The notes beneath the pieces were generated by a model, which saw nothing but the letters and a program-made list of their open reading frames with translations, had not been told where the DNA came from and did not search any database. A stretch of DNA of 64,000 nucleotides from Cupriavidus alkaliphilus (GTDB taxonomy: Bacteria; Pseudomonadota; Gammaproteobacteria; Burkholderiales; Burkholderiaceae), in NCBI RefSeq assembly GCF_900094595.1, contig NZ_FMAD01000003.1:186001-250000 (forward strand), written 5' to 3'. The position numbers and the translations under genes are program-made. Below, in pieces: positions 49,816 to 58,824 of the stretch. Positions within the stretch are counted from its first letter, which is position 1. The number at the start of each line of letters is the position of its first letter.

Positions 49816-50199
49816 GTGAAACTCCACGCCGACCAGCCCCAGTCGCTCAACACCGTCACGGCCTACGGGCCCGGGTATATCGAAATCAACCTCGTGCGCC
49901 ACACCAACTCGGTGCTGGTCATGCCAGAGGGCGAAGTCCGGCCCTGGCCGGTCGACCGCTTCGAAGACCTGGAGCCCGCGCATTTCGAGCAGCTGTCCGA
50001 ACTGGGACCCGAAGTGGTGCTGCTCGGCACCGGCTCGCGGCTGCGCTTTCCGCACCCGCGCCTGACCGCATCGCTGGCGCGCCGCCATGTCGGCGTCGAC
50101 GCCATGGACATGCAGGCGGCGTGCCGCACCTACAACATCCTGATGGCCGAGGGACGCAAGGTGGCAGCGGTGCTGCTGATCGAGCCCGAGGCCGCCTGA
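49816..50199 (+). CDS. Mth938-like domain protein (DUF498)
   Basis: 127 residues from GTG (KLHADQPQSLNTVTAYGPGYIEIN). The protein matches the small Mth938/NDUFAF3 fold: a GPGYIEINLVRHTNSVLV strand pair, then PEVVLLGTGSRLRFPHP and a final MDMQAACRTYNILMAEGRKVAAVLLI. The human homologue helps assemble respiratory complex I; bacterial roles are unproven. No start codon other than GTG fits. Confidence 0.82.
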   Translation: MKLHADQPQSLNTVTAYGPGYIEINLVRHTNSVLVMPEGEVRPWPVDRFEDLEPAHFEQLSELGPEVVLLGTGSRLRFPHPRLTASLARRHVGVDAMDMQAACRTYNILMAEGRKVAAVLLIEPEAA

Positions 50200-50342
50200 C
50201 GCGGCCCCCGGCGAAAGTTGAGCAGTCGCCACGCTTGAAGTCCGCGCGAGGCGCCCCAATCTGCTCGCGCTGAGGCGGCAGCCCCTCTCCCGATTCCAAC
50301 GATCTCACCGATCCCCTGCCCCTCCCCCAAGGAGCCACAAGC

Positions 50343-50807
50343 ATGACCGTCAGTCTCAACAAGGCCATCCCCGACTTCAGCGCGCCGATGACCGGCGACG
50401 CCACCTTCCGCCTGGCCGACTACCGCGGCAAGACGGTGGTGCTGTACTTCTACCCGAAGGACAACACGCCGGGCTGCACCACGGAGGCGATGAACTTCCG
50501 CGACCAATACGAGGATTTCGAGAAGGCCGGCGTGCAGGTATTCGGCATCTCGCGCGACAGCCTGCGCTCGCATGAAAACTTCAAGGCCAAGCTGGAACTG
50601 CCGTTCGAACTGATCTCCGATGCCGACGAAAATGTGTGCACATTGTTCGATGTCATCAAGATGAAAAAGCTGTATGGCAAGGAGCACCGCGGCATCGAGC
50701 GCAGCACCTTTGTCATCGACGGCAAGGGCATCCTGCGACACGACCTGCGCGGCATCAAGGTGCCCAACCACGTCGACGAAGTGCTGGAGATCGTGCGCGG
50801 CCTCTGA
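50343..50807 (+). CDS. bcp: thioredoxin-dependent peroxiredoxin (Bcp/PrxQ)
   Basis: 154 residues. The peroxidatic Cys45 lies in NTPGCTTEAMNFRD, and AKLELPFELISDADENVC supplies a second Cys near residue 98. It reduces hydroperoxides using thioredoxin. AAGGAG precedes the ATG. It stands 143 bases after the Mth938-like gene on the same strand. Confidence 0.95.
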   Translation: MTVSLNKAIPDFSAPMTGDATFRLADYRGKTVVLYFYPKDNTPGCTTEAMNFRDQYEDFEKAGVQVFGISRDSLRSHENFKAKLELPFELISDADENVCTLFDVIKMKKLYGKEHRGIERSTFVIDGKGILRHDLRGIKVPNHVDEVLEIVRGL

Positions 50808-50879
50808 CGCATCGCCCGCGCGCCGTTGCCCGTAACGGCTTCGATCCGGACGCGCCGTGGCAAACGTTGGCTGACCCAA

Positions 50880-50908
50880 TTGCCAAACCCAAAACCTTCG
50901 GATACATT
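50880..50908 (+). promoter_or_regulatory. promoter downstream of bcp
   Basis: TTGCCA, 17 bases, TACATT: 5 of 6 and 4 of 6 matches to the sigma-70 consensus at ideal spacing. It faces the structured segment below and the PIN-PhoH gene. Confidence 0.5.
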
Positions 50909-50914
50909 GGCCCG

Positions 50915-51056
50915 TAATGAGTTCAGATTCCGGATGCCACGCTGTTTCGACTCCCCGGCCCAGGCGCTTCCTGCCACAGGCCGGTAGCGGACCTGCCATG
51001 TCGGCAGTCCGCCCAAGAGCCGCCAACCCTGTTCCGCAGGCATGGCGGCTTTTTTG
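50915..51056 (+). ncRNA. candidate small RNA between bcp and the phoH-type gene
   Basis: A promoter-like pair ends at 50908 and a terminator ends near 51056, leaving a transcript of about 140 bases with no good reading frame. Inside is a strong hairpin, GCGGACCTGCC against GGCAGTCCGC with one bulged C, then the terminator stem. It could be an independent small RNA, a structured 3' end of bcp mRNA, or an attenuated leader of the PIN-PhoH gene, which starts 170 bases later. I do not recognise it as 6S, SRP or tmRNA. Confidence 0.4.
51018..51056 (+). terminator. intrinsic terminator between bcp and phoH-type gene
   Basis: AGCCGCC and GGCGGCT form the outer stem, CCTG and CAGG an inner stem, followed by TTTTTT. 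It ends transcription from bcp and/or the candidate small RNA. Confidence 0.75.
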
Positions 51057-51227
51057 TTTGCAGCCACGTCTGTCCTCGTCCTTGTCCGTGCCGGGCGCCT
51101 CGCGCATGCATGCCCCGGCCCGGGTCCGCCACGCCGCCTTGAACATGTCGCGCTCTGCCGCAGTCGCGCGGCGCCGCGGACCGGACCTTCCCGCCCCCTT
51201 CTTGTCCCCCTGAAAGGAAAGCCAAGC

Positions 51228-52931
51228 ATGCCGCTGCCTACCATGCCCGCCAAGCCTGCCCAATTGCTGGACCCGAGCGAGTTCGCTCCGGTCTCCGCGG
51301 TGCCTAAGGCCAAAGCCGCCACACAGGGCAAGAAACCTGTGCCGGCGCTCGAGCGCGTGGCATTGCTGGAAACCGGCGACACGCAGGTGCCTGAAGTCAA
51401 GGCCCGCGCCGCCGGCGGCACCCGCGCCCGCAGCACCGAGACGCCCGCCGTATCCACGCCGGCCGTCACCGCCGCGCCGGTGAGCCTGGTCAAGCCGTCG
51501 ACCGGCACCACGCGCCGCGCGCGCAAGGCCGACGGCCCGAGCAAGCTGTTCGTGCTGGACACCAACGTGCTGATGCACGACCCGGCCTCGCTGTTCCGCT
51601 TCGAAGAGCACGACATCTATCTGCCGATGATGACGCTCGAAGAGCTGGACAACCACAAGAAGGGCATGAGCGAAGTCGCGCGCAACGCGCGCATGGTCAG
51701 CCGCACGCTCGATTCGCTGGTCGGCGGCACCGACGGCGTGCTCGACGAAGGCCTGTCGCTGGCCAGCCTGGGCAACCGCGATGCGCAGGGCAAGCTGTTC
51801 TTCCAGACGCGCCTGAACGACATCAAGCTGCCCGAAGGCCTGCCGCAGGGCAAGGCCGACAACCAGATCCTGGGCGTGGTCAGCGCGCTGCAGCAGCAGT
51901 ATCCCGAGCGCCAGGTGGTGCTGGTGTCGAAAGACATCAACATGCGCATCAAGGCGCGCGCCCTGGGCCTGCCGGCCGAGGACTACTTCAACGACCAGGT
52001 CCTCGAGGACAAGGACCTGCTCTACGCGGGCGTGATGCAGCTGCCCGGCGACTTCTGGGCCAAGCACGGCAAGGGCGTCGAAAGCTGGCAGGACCCCAAG
52101 TCCGGCGCCATGTTCTACCGGCTCACCGGGCCGCTGGTACCGACCTTCCTGGTCAACCAGTTCGTCTACCTCGAACCCGTGGACGGCAGCCTGCCGCTCT
52201 ATGCGCAGGTCAAGGAGATCAACGGCAAGACCGCGCTGCTGCAGACCCTGAAGGACTACACCCACCACAAGAACAACGTGTGGAGCGTGACCGCGCGCAA
52301 CCGCGAGCAGAACTTCGCGCTCAACCTGCTGATGAACCCGGACATCGACTTCGTCACGCTGCTGGGCCAGGCGGGTACCGGCAAGACGCTGCTGGCGCTG
52401 GCGGCCGGGCTGGAGCAGGTGCTGGACCAGAAGCTCTACAACGAGATCATCGTCACCCGCGCCACCGTGCCGGTGGGCGAGGACATCGGCTTCCTGCCCG
52501 GCACCGAGGAAGAAAAGATGCAGCCGTGGATGGGGGCGTTCGACGACAACCTCGAGGTGCTGCAGAAGAGCGACGACAGCGCCGGCGACTGGGGCCGCGC
52601 CGCGACCCAGGAGCTGATCCGCTCGCGCATCAAGGTCAAGAGCATGAACTTCATGCGCGGCCGCACCTTCGTCAACAAGTTCGTCATCATCGATGAGGCG
52701 CAGAACCTGACGCCCAAGCAGATGAAGACGCTGGTGACGCGCGCCGGCCCGGGCACCAAGATCATCTGCCTGGGCAATATCGCGCAGATCGACACGCCCT
52801 ACCTGACCGAGGGCTCGTCGGGCCTGACCTACGTGGTCGACCGCTTCAAGGGCTGGAGCCACAGCGGCCATATCACGCTGGCGCGCGGCGAACGCTCGCG
52901 CCTGGCCGACCACGCCGGCGACGTGCTCTGA
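51228..52931 (+). CDS. PIN-PhoH fusion protein (PhoH2-type RNA helicase/nuclease)
   Basis: 567 residues from an ATG with AAGGAAA upstream. A Pro/Ala-rich N-terminal 100 residues is followed by a PIN nuclease domain (about 106-240; Asp111 in FVLDTNVLM, Asp211, Asp236) and a C-terminal PhoH ATPase (Walker A GQAGTGKT 380-387, Walker B VIIDEAQNLT). Fusions of this kind unwind and cut RNA in mycobacteria. It is not in the ybeZ-ybeY operon, which supports the PhoH2-like identity. Confidence 0.88.
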   Translation: MPLPTMPAKPAQLLDPSEFAPVSAVPKAKAATQGKKPVPALERVALLETGDTQVPEVKARAAGGTRARSTETPAVSTPAVTAAPVSLVKPSTGTTRRARKADGPSKLFVLDTNVLMHDPASLFRFEEHDIYLPMMTLEELDNHKKGMSEVARNARMVSRTLDSLVGGTDGVLDEGLSLASLGNRDAQGKLFFQTRLNDIKLPEGLPQGKADNQILGVVSALQQQYPERQVVLVSKDINMRIKARALGLPAEDYFNDQVLEDKDLLYAGVMQLPGDFWAKHGKGVESWQDPKSGAMFYRLTGPLVPTFLVNQFVYLEPVDGSLPLYAQVKEINGKTALLQTLKDYTHHKNNVWSVTARNREQNFALNLLMNPDIDFVTLLGQAGTGKTLLALAAGLEQVLDQKLYNEIIVTRATVPVGEDIGFLPGTEEEKMQPWMGAFDDNLEVLQKSDDSAGDWGRAATQELIRSRIKVKSMNFMRGRTFVNKFVIIDEAQNLTPKQMKTLVTRAGPGTKIICLGNIAQIDTPYLTEGSSGLTYVVDRFKGWSHSGHITLARGERSRLADHAGDVL

Positions 52932-52939
52932 CGCGGACC

Positions 52940-52982
52940 GCGGGCCCGGGCACCCTTCCATGCGCAAGGGGCCCGGGCCCGC
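52940..52982. repeat. large hairpin after the PIN-PhoH gene
   Basis: A perfect 12-bp stem (GCGGGCCCGGGC / GCCCGGGCCCGC) continues, after one unpaired A, into CCCTT/AAGGG around an 8-base loop. It starts 9 bases after the stop codon. There is no T-run, so it would block 3' exonucleases or pause transcription rather than act as a classical terminator. Confidence 0.6.
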
Positions 52983-53061
52983 TGTCGTGAGCGGCAAGCG
53001 CAATGCGGCTATGATGTCCGCACGTCCGCTCGTTGTCCCGCATCCCCACCTGGAGGCGTCG

Positions 53062-53469
53062 ATGTACCCACAGCATCTCCGCCTGGCCGCGCTGATCGGC
53101 GCCGCCATGGCCCTGGCCGGCCCGCTTCAGGCGCGCGCCGCGGCTGACGAACTGGTGATCCGCACCATGGGCCCGGTCAGCTATGTCTGCGGCGGTGTCG
53201 CCGAAGACGAGCGCCAGGCCCTGGCCGCGCGCGAGAAGGATTTCAATATCGGCATCCTGTTCACGCAGGGCGCCGCGGGCGAGTTCCTGTCCGATGTCGC
53301 GGTCAAACTGGTGCGCGACGAGCAGGAAGTCGCGACCTTTCGCGCCGCCGGGCCCCGCTGCCTGATACGTGCGCCAGAAGGCAGCTACAATATCGAGGCC
53401 AGTTACAAGGGCCAGGCCAAGTCGATCAAGGTCAGCACCGGTACGCGCAACGCCCAGCTACGCTGGTAG
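53062..53469 (+). CDS. secreted protein of unknown function
   Basis: 135 residues from an ATG with GGAGG 6 bases upstream. A signal peptide (MYPQHLRLAALIGAAMALAG, cleavage near ARA-A) leads to a mature domain of about 110 residues rich in beta-strand pattern (ELVIRTMGPVSYVCGGVAEDE ... GSYNIEASYKGQAKSIKVSTG). The last part resembles carboxypeptidase-regulatory-like beta-sandwiches. Function unknown. The NlpC/P60 gene follows, also exported. Confidence 0.75.
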   Translation: MYPQHLRLAALIGAAMALAGPLQARAAADELVIRTMGPVSYVCGGVAEDERQALAAREKDFNIGILFTQGAAGEFLSDVAVKLVRDEQEVATFRAAGPRCLIRAPEGSYNIEASYKGQAKSIKVSTGTRNAQLRW

Positions 53470-53516
53470 CGGCAAGGCCTCCGGTGCGCCGGCAGGCTGG
53501 CGACCGGAATCCAGCG

Positions 53517-54197
53517 ATGCCATTGCGCCGTACCCGTAGTTCTTACAGTCCTTCCGCACTGCCCGGCCCGCTTGCCCGGGCCGGCCTGCCGCTGCTGTGC
53601 GCCGCCGCACTGCTGCTGGCAGCGTGCGCCAGTTCCCCACCCCCTCGCCATGGCAGCTTGCCGCGTACGCCCGGCAAGCCCATGACCGATCCCAGCGCTG
53701 GCCTGGAAGAAATCTCGATCCAGGCGATGTCGCTGGTCGGAACGCCCTACCGCTACGGCGGCAACACACCGGATGCCGGCTTCGACTGCAGCGGCCTGGT
53801 GCGCTATGTGGTCTCGCGCGCGGCCAATGTCAGCTTGCCGCGCACCACCGAGGCCATGGGCACGCGCGGCAGCTCGCTCGACCGCAGCGAAGTCGCTTCC
53901 GGCGACCTGGTGTTCTTCAATACCACCGGACGCACCAACTCGCATGTCGGCATCTATGTCGGCCAGAACCGCTTTGTCCATGCGCCATCGTCCGGCGGCA
54001 CGGTGCGGCTGGAGGACATGAGCAAGCCCTACTGGGCCTCGCGCTACAACGGCGCCCGGCGCGTGGTTGCCGGTGCGGTCAACCTGCCGCCGACGCCGGC
54101 GACACCGGTGCCCGCCCCCGCCCCTGCGCCGCTCGCGCCGGAACCGGCCCCGCTGCCCGACGACGACGATCCCATCGCCGCCTTCGCCAACCGCTGA
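53517..54197 (+). CDS. NlpC/P60 lipoprotein endopeptidase
   Basis: 226 residues from ATG; a GTG 11 codons earlier with an AAGG site is an alternative. Lipobox LAAC gives Cys37 as the lipidated residue. The NlpC/P60 domain carries Cys91 (FDCSGLVRY), His143 (SHVGIYVG) and His155 (RFVHAP). It should cleave peptidoglycan stem peptides at the outer membrane's inner face. The C-terminal 40 residues are Pro/Ala-rich, then acidic. Confidence 0.9.
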   Translation: MPLRRTRSSYSPSALPGPLARAGLPLLCAAALLLAACASSPPPRHGSLPRTPGKPMTDPSAGLEEISIQAMSLVGTPYRYGGNTPDAGFDCSGLVRYVVSRAANVSLPRTTEAMGTRGSSLDRSEVASGDLVFFNTTGRTNSHVGIYVGQNRFVHAPSSGGTVRLEDMSKPYWASRYNGARRVVAGAVNLPPTPATPVPAPAPAPLAPEPAPLPDDDDPIAAFANR

Positions 54198-54216
54198 GCG
54201 ACCGGCGCGGGCAAAT

Positions 54217-54245
54217 AAAAAAGCCAGGCATTTGCCTGGCTTTTT
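54217..54245. terminator. bidirectional terminator
   Basis: GCCAGGC, loop ATTT, GCCTGGC, with TTTTT on the right and AAAAAA on the left. It can serve the NlpC/P60 gene on the plus strand and the pit gene on the minus strand, whose stops flank it within 20-25 bases. Confidence 0.85.
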
Positions 54246-54266
54246 GCATCAACGGCCAATGCCGGC

Positions 54267-55274
54267 TTACAGGATATGGCGCCCGATCCACCATGCGATC
54301 GCCGCCATGAAGGCCGAAGCCGGAATCGTCAGCACCCAGGCCCAGACGATATTGCCGGCCACGCCCCAGCGCACCGCCGACATCTTCTGCGACGAGCCGA
54401 CCCCAACGATGGCGCCGGTGATCGTGTGCGTGGTCGACACCGGCACGCCCAGCGCCGAGGCAAAGAACAGCGTCAGCGCACCGCCGGTCTCCGCGCAGAA
54501 GCCCCCCACGGGCTTGAGCTTGGTGATCTTCTGGCCCATGGTGCGCACGATGCGCCAGCCGCCGAACAGCGTGCCCATGCCGATGGCCACGTAGCAGCTG
54601 ACGATCACCCAGGTCGGCGGCGGGTCGCCCGCGAGCACATGGCCGCTGGCGATCAGCAGCATCCAGATGATGCCGATGGTCTTCTGCGCGTCATTGCCGC
54701 CATGGCCCAGGCTGTACAGCGACGCCGATACCAGTTGCAGGCGCCGGAACCAGCGGTCGACGCGCGATGGCGGCGTGCGGAAGAAGGTCCAGCCGACCAT
54801 GACCATCATCAGCGAACCCAGCAGGAAGCCAAGGAACGGCGACACCAGGATGAACGCCACCGTCTTGAGCAGCCCGCTGGCCACCAGCGCGCCGGTGCCG
54901 GCCTTGGCCACCGCGGCGCCCACCAGCCCGCCGATCAGCGCATGCGACGACGACGACGGAATGCCGTAGTACCAGGTGATGACGTTCCACGCGATCGCCC
55001 CGACCAGCGCGCCGAAGATGACATAGTGGTCGACGACCCCGCCCTGGATGGTGCCGGTGCCGACCGTGGCCGCCACCTTCAGGTGGAACACGAAGATCGC
55101 GACGACGTTGCACATCGCCGCCATCGCCACCGCATGGTGCGGCTTGAGCACGCCCGTGGACACCACCGTCGCAATCGAGTTGGCCGCATCGTGGAAGCCG
55201 TTCATGAAGTCGAACAGCAGTGCCAGCGCCACCAGCAAGGCGATCACCCACAGGCTCATTTGTATGGTCTGCAT
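54267..55274 (-). CDS. pit: low-affinity inorganic phosphate transporter, PiT family
   Basis: 335 residues with about ten helices. The signature GFHDAANSIATVVSTGVLKP appears near the N-terminus and is mirrored by GGNDAQKTIGII later, the two inverted PiT repeats. It imports metal-phosphate with protons. It follows the DUF47 gene by 13 bases, a well-known PiT partnership. Confidence 0.93.
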   Translation of the reverse strand: MQTIQMSLWVIALLVALALLFDFMNGFHDAANSIATVVSTGVLKPHHAVAMAAMCNVVAIFVFHLKVAATVGTGTIQGGVVDHYVIFGALVGAIAWNVITWYYGIPSSSSHALIGGLVGAAVAKAGTGALVASGLLKTVAFILVSPFLGFLLGSLMMVMVGWTFFRTPPSRVDRWFRRLQLVSASLYSLGHGGNDAQKTIGIIWMLLIASGHVLAGDPPPTWVIVSCYVAIGMGTLFGGWRIVRTMGQKITKLKPVGGFCAETGGALTLFFASALGVPVSTTHTITGAIVGVGSSQKMSAVRWGVAGNIVWAWVLTIPASAFMAAIAWWIGRHIL

Positions 55275-55287
55275 GCCGATTGCCGCC

Positions 55288-55914
55288 TCAGGCGTTTTCC
55301 AGGACGATGCCTTCGATGATGTTGGCGACGTCCTCGCACTTGTCGGTGATCGTCTCGAGCTGCTCGTAGATCGCCTTCAGCTTGATCAGGCGCTTGACGT
55401 CGGTCTCGTCGCGGAACAGCTTGGACATCGCCGAGCGCATCACGCGGTCGGCCTCGGATTCCAGCTGGTCGATCTGTTGCGCGGTCTTCAGGATGGTGCT
55501 GGCGTTGCCCATGTCCTCGAGCAGGCCCACTGCGATCTTGACCTGGTCGCAGCACTGCACGCAGATCGCGGCCAGGCGCAGCGCCTCGTCGGTCAGGTTG
55601 GTCACGTCATACAGCGAGATGGTCTCGGCCACGTCCTCCATCAGGTCCAGGATGTCGTCCATGGTCGTGATGAGCTTGTGGATCTCGTCGCGGTCCAGCG
55701 GCGTGATGAAGGTCTTGTGCAGCAGGTCGATGGTGTCGTGGGTGATCCGGTCGGCCTTCTTTTCGGTGGCCTGGACGCGCCGGGCATGGGCCTCGGCGTT
55801 GGGCAGGTCGTTGACCAGGGCCTGCAGTTCATGGGCGGCGGTCACCGCGCAGTCGGCGTGCTGGTTGAAATATTCGAAGAACTTGCCCTCGGTGGGCATG
55901 AATCGGCCGAACAT
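55288..55914 (-). CDS. DUF47 family PhoU-like protein, Pit accessory
   Basis: 208 residues, all-helical and charged, with the two PhoU-like metal-binding segments (ATEKKADRITHDTIDLLHKTF and QLESEADRVMRSAMSKLF; E/D-x-x-D patterns). DUF47 proteins sit next to PiT transporters and are thought to regulate them. A longer upstream frame is rejected because this ATG begins the domain. Confidence 0.9.
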   Translation of the reverse strand: MFGRFMPTEGKFFEYFNQHADCAVTAAHELQALVNDLPNAEAHARRVQATEKKADRITHDTIDLLHKTFITPLDRDEIHKLITTMDDILDLMEDVAETISLYDVTNLTDEALRLAAICVQCCDQVKIAVGLLEDMGNASTILKTAQQIDQLESEADRVMRSAMSKLFRDETDVKRLIKLKAIYEQLETITDKCEDVANIIEGIVLENA

Positions 55915-56104
55915 GGAATGTTCCTTGTGGCAGCGTGGTGTCGCTGCGGATGGTGTTGCGGGATTAAGCGGACGCGAGCATGACGGCCGCGGATGGCGGC
56001 TGTCATCAAAGCGCAATATTTTACAGGGTTAGCGGGACATTGCCCGCGTATTTGGCACAAACGAGACGGGCAGGCACAGCAAATGGCCGCCCCGCTTGAC
56101 TTCG

Positions 56105-57496
56105 TCAGGTGTCGTTGTCGAAGAAGGCCGGGCCGCCGCTGAAGTTGTCGAACTTCGTGAACTGGCCGAGGAAGGTCAGGCGCACGGTGCCGATCGGGCC
56201 GTTACGCTGCTTGCCGATGATGATTTCGGCGGTGCCCTTGTCCTGCGAGTCGGCGTTATAGACTTCGTCGCGGTAGATGAACAGGATCACGTCGGCATCC
56301 TGTTCGATAGCGCCGGATTCGCGCAGGTCGGACATCACCGGGCGCTTGTTGGGACGCTGTTCCAGGCTTCGGTTCAGCTGCGACAGCGCGATCACCGGGC
56401 AATTCAGTTCCTTCGCCAGGCCCTTCAGGGAACGCGAGATTTCCGAAATTTCCGTGGCGCGGTTCTCGCCGCCGCCGGAGCCCGACATCAGCTGCAGGTA
56501 GTCGATGATGATCAGGCCCAGCTGCCCGCACTGGCGCGCCAGGCGCCGCGAGCGCGCGCGCAGTTCCATCGGGTTCAGCGCCGGGGTTTCGTCGATGAAC
56601 AGCTGGGTGTCGTTCATGCGCTGGATCGCATGCGTCAGCCGCGGCCAGTCCTCGTCGAGCAGGCGCCCGGTACGCAGCCGGTGCTGGTCAAGCCGTCCGA
56701 CCGAGCCCAGCATACGCATGGCCAGCTGCGTGCCCGCCATTTCCATCGAGAACACCGCCACCGGCAGGCCCTGCTCCACCGCCACGTGCTCGCCGATGTT
56801 CAGCGAGAACGCGGTCTTACCCATCGACGGGCGGCCGGCGACGATGATCAGGTCGCCCGGCTGCATGCCGCTGGTCATCTTGTCCAGGTCGATGAAGCCG
56901 GTAGGCACGCCGGTGACATCGGTGGTCGAATCGCGGTGGTACAGCTCGTCGATGCGCTCCACCACCTGGGTCAGCAGCGGCTGGATTTCCTGGAAGCCCT
57001 TCTGCCCGCGCGAGCCCTCTTCGGCGATCGCAAAGACCTTGGATTCAGCTTCGTCGAGCAGCTCGCGCACCTCGCGCCCCTTGGGCGCGAACGCGGCCGA
57101 GGCGATATCGTCGGCCACCGTCACCAGCTTGCGCAGCACCGAGCGCTCGCGCACGATTTCCGCGTAGCGGCGGATATTGGCCGCGCTGGGAGTGTTCTGC
57201 GCCAGCGAATTCAGGTACGCGAGCCCTCCCACCTCTTCGGCCTTGCCGGCCACCTGCAGCATCTCGTAGACCGTGATCACGTCGGCCGGCTTGGTGGCCG
57301 AGATCAACCGGGCGATGCTCTGGAAGATCATCCGGTGGTCGAAACGGTAGAAGTCCGCCTCGGAAAGGAAGTCCGCGATGCGGTCCCAGGCGGCATTGTC
57401 CAGCAGCAAGCCACCGAGCACCGATTGCTCGGCTTCGATGGAGTGCGGCGGGACCTTGAGGTTATCGAGTTGGGGGTCGGCGACGGGCGCGTTCAT
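56105..57496 (-). CDS. dnaB: replicative DNA helicase
   Basis: 463 residues. N-terminal DnaB collar domain (about 10-120), linker, then RecA-like ATPase with Walker A GRPSMGKT (221-228), Walker B LIIIDYLQLM, and an arginine finger region near the end. It opens the replication fork as a hexamer loading primase. A terminator between it and rplI implies its own promoter, although it belongs to the same conserved neighbourhood. Confidence 0.97.
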   Translation of the reverse strand: MNAPVADPQLDNLKVPPHSIEAEQSVLGGLLLDNAAWDRIADFLSEADFYRFDHRMIFQSIARLISATKPADVITVYEMLQVAGKAEEVGGLAYLNSLAQNTPSAANIRRYAEIVRERSVLRKLVTVADDIASAAFAPKGREVRELLDEAESKVFAIAEEGSRGQKGFQEIQPLLTQVVERIDELYHRDSTTDVTGVPTGFIDLDKMTSGMQPGDLIIVAGRPSMGKTAFSLNIGEHVAVEQGLPVAVFSMEMAGTQLAMRMLGSVGRLDQHRLRTGRLLDEDWPRLTHAIQRMNDTQLFIDETPALNPMELRARSRRLARQCGQLGLIIIDYLQLMSGSGGGENRATEISEISRSLKGLAKELNCPVIALSQLNRSLEQRPNKRPVMSDLRESGAIEQDADVILFIYRDEVYNADSQDKGTAEIIIGKQRNGPIGTVRLTFLGQFTKFDNFSGGPAFFDNDT

Positions 57497-57581
57497 GGGG
57501 AGGGATTATAACGGCGGGTGGACACACTTCGCCGGACATTTGGCGACAGCGCCGTCCAGGGCAGCCGGGCAACCGGGCAAC

Positions 57582-57609
57582 AAAAAAGGCAGGAGCCGGG
57601 GCTCCTGCC
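57582..57609 (-). terminator. intrinsic terminator after rplI
   Basis: GGCAGGAGCC and GGCTCCTGCC pair with a minimal loop. On the minus strand the stem is followed by TTTTTT. It ends the rpsF-priB-rpsR-rplI transcript before dnaB. Confidence 0.85.
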
Positions 57610-57668
57610 TTCTTGCAATGCCTGCGGGGCTTTGGCCGGCGCCGTGCACCGGCCGGGGCGGCGCGTCC

Positions 57669-58121
57669 TTAGACGCTCTCGCCCACCACCGACACGGTCA
57701 CGTCGACCACGACGTCCGTGTGCAGCGCAACGCTGACCGGGTGGTCGCCAACCGTCTTCAGCGGACCGTTCGGCAGGCGAACCTGCGCCTTTTCCAGCTT
57801 GTAGCCTTGGCCAGCCAGGGCTTCAGCGATGTCGGCGTTGGTCACCGAACCGAACAGGCGGCCGTCCACACCCGACTTCTGGGCGATCTGGACGTTCAGG
57901 CCGTTCAGCTTCTCGCCTTCGGCCTGCGCGGCGGCCAGCTTCTCGGCAGCGGCCTTTTCCAGCTCGGCGCGCTTGACTTCGAATTCGGCGATCGCGCTTT
58001 GCGTGGCGCGGCGGGCCTTCTTGCCCGGGATCAGGAAGTTACGGGCGTAACCGTCCTTCACCTTGACGATGTCACCCAGGTTGCCCAGGTTGACGACTTT
58101 TTCCAGCAGAATGATTTGCAT
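57669..58121 (-). CDS. rplI: 50S ribosomal protein bL9
   Basis: 150 residues: [36 protein letters not shown] is the canonical bL9 N-terminus, followed by the long connecting helix and C-terminal RNA-binding domain. Last gene of the ribosomal operon. Confidence 0.98.
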   Translation of the reverse strand: MQIILLEKVVNLGNLGDIVKVKDGYARNFLIPGKKARRATQSAIAEFEVKRAELEKAAAEKLAAAQAEGEKLNGLNVQIAQKSGVDGRLFGSVTNADIAEALAGQGYKLEKAQVRLPNGPLKTVGDHPVSVALHTDVVVDVTVSVVGESV

Positions 58122-58153
58122 CGTGTTCTCTCCTTGACGGACCTAGGGCCTGA

Positions 58154-58432
58154 TCAGTTCTTGTGCAGGTCGGTGTACGGCATCAGCGCGAGGAAACGCG
58201 CGCGCTTGATGGCCGTATCCAGCTGACGCTGATAGTGAGCCTTGGTACCGGTCAGGCGGGCCGGCGTGATCTTGCCGTTGTCGCCGATGAAGTCCTTCAG
58301 GGTGTCCAGATCCTTGTAGTCGATCTGTTCGACGCCAGCCACGGTGAAGCGGCAGAAGCGCTTGCGCTTGAACAGCGGGTTCTGTTGCTGGAAGCGCTTC
58401 TTGTTCTTGTTGTCACGTTTGACGAATGCCAT
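58154..58432 (-). CDS. rpsR: 30S ribosomal protein bS18
   Basis: 92 residues with the bS18 core [24 protein letters not shown] ... [34 protein letters not shown]. Its start lies 3 bases after the priB stop. Confidence 0.98.
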
Positions 58433-58435
58433 GAT

Positions 58436-58735
58436 TCAATCCTTTTCGAATGCTTTACATCCAGTGATGTGAAAGACGAGAGCCTTGCTGTTGCGGTGCT
58501 TGCGGGCCAGGAATCCTTCGCAGTCGAGCAACGTGCCGAGCGGTAGCCGCTCCAGACGCTGTCCAACCTGGCCGATCCCCATCGCAGCGATTGCAAACTC
58601 GACCTGTCTCGGCGTTTGCGCCTCGACGGCCTCGCCGCTGTACTGCAGGATGCAGTTCACGACGGGGACCCCGGCCGGGGTATAGCGCAGGGCATCGCGT
58701 TCCGCCAGGATGGCGGCAAGCCTAAGCTGGTTCAA
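58436..58735 (-). CDS. priB: primosomal replication protein N
   Basis: 99 residues, single OB fold (NQLRLAAILAERDALRYTPAGVP ... CEGFLARKHRNSKALVFHI). The start is TTG with AGAGG 7 bases upstream; no ATG fits, and a TTG 8 codons earlier is less likely. PriB binds single-stranded DNA in replication restart. It stands in its usual place between rpsF and rpsR. Confidence 0.92.
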   Translation of the reverse strand: MNQLRLAAILAERDALRYTPAGVPVVNCILQYSGEAVEAQTPRQVEFAIAAMGIGQVGQRLERLPLGTLLDCEGFLARKHRNSKALVFHITGCKAFEKD

Positions 58736-58824
58736 CGCGAGGCCTCTTGCTGGTTGCAATCGTTGCGGTTTCCGCTCGTGCCCCGGCCAACGCTGTCAGC
58801 CACGGCGCGCACCGCAGTCCGCAC

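Noticed and set aside
50130..53108. Open frame of 992 codons on the minus strand
   Set aside because: Antisense to bcp and the PIN-PhoH gene, which have intact motifs and ribosome-binding sites.
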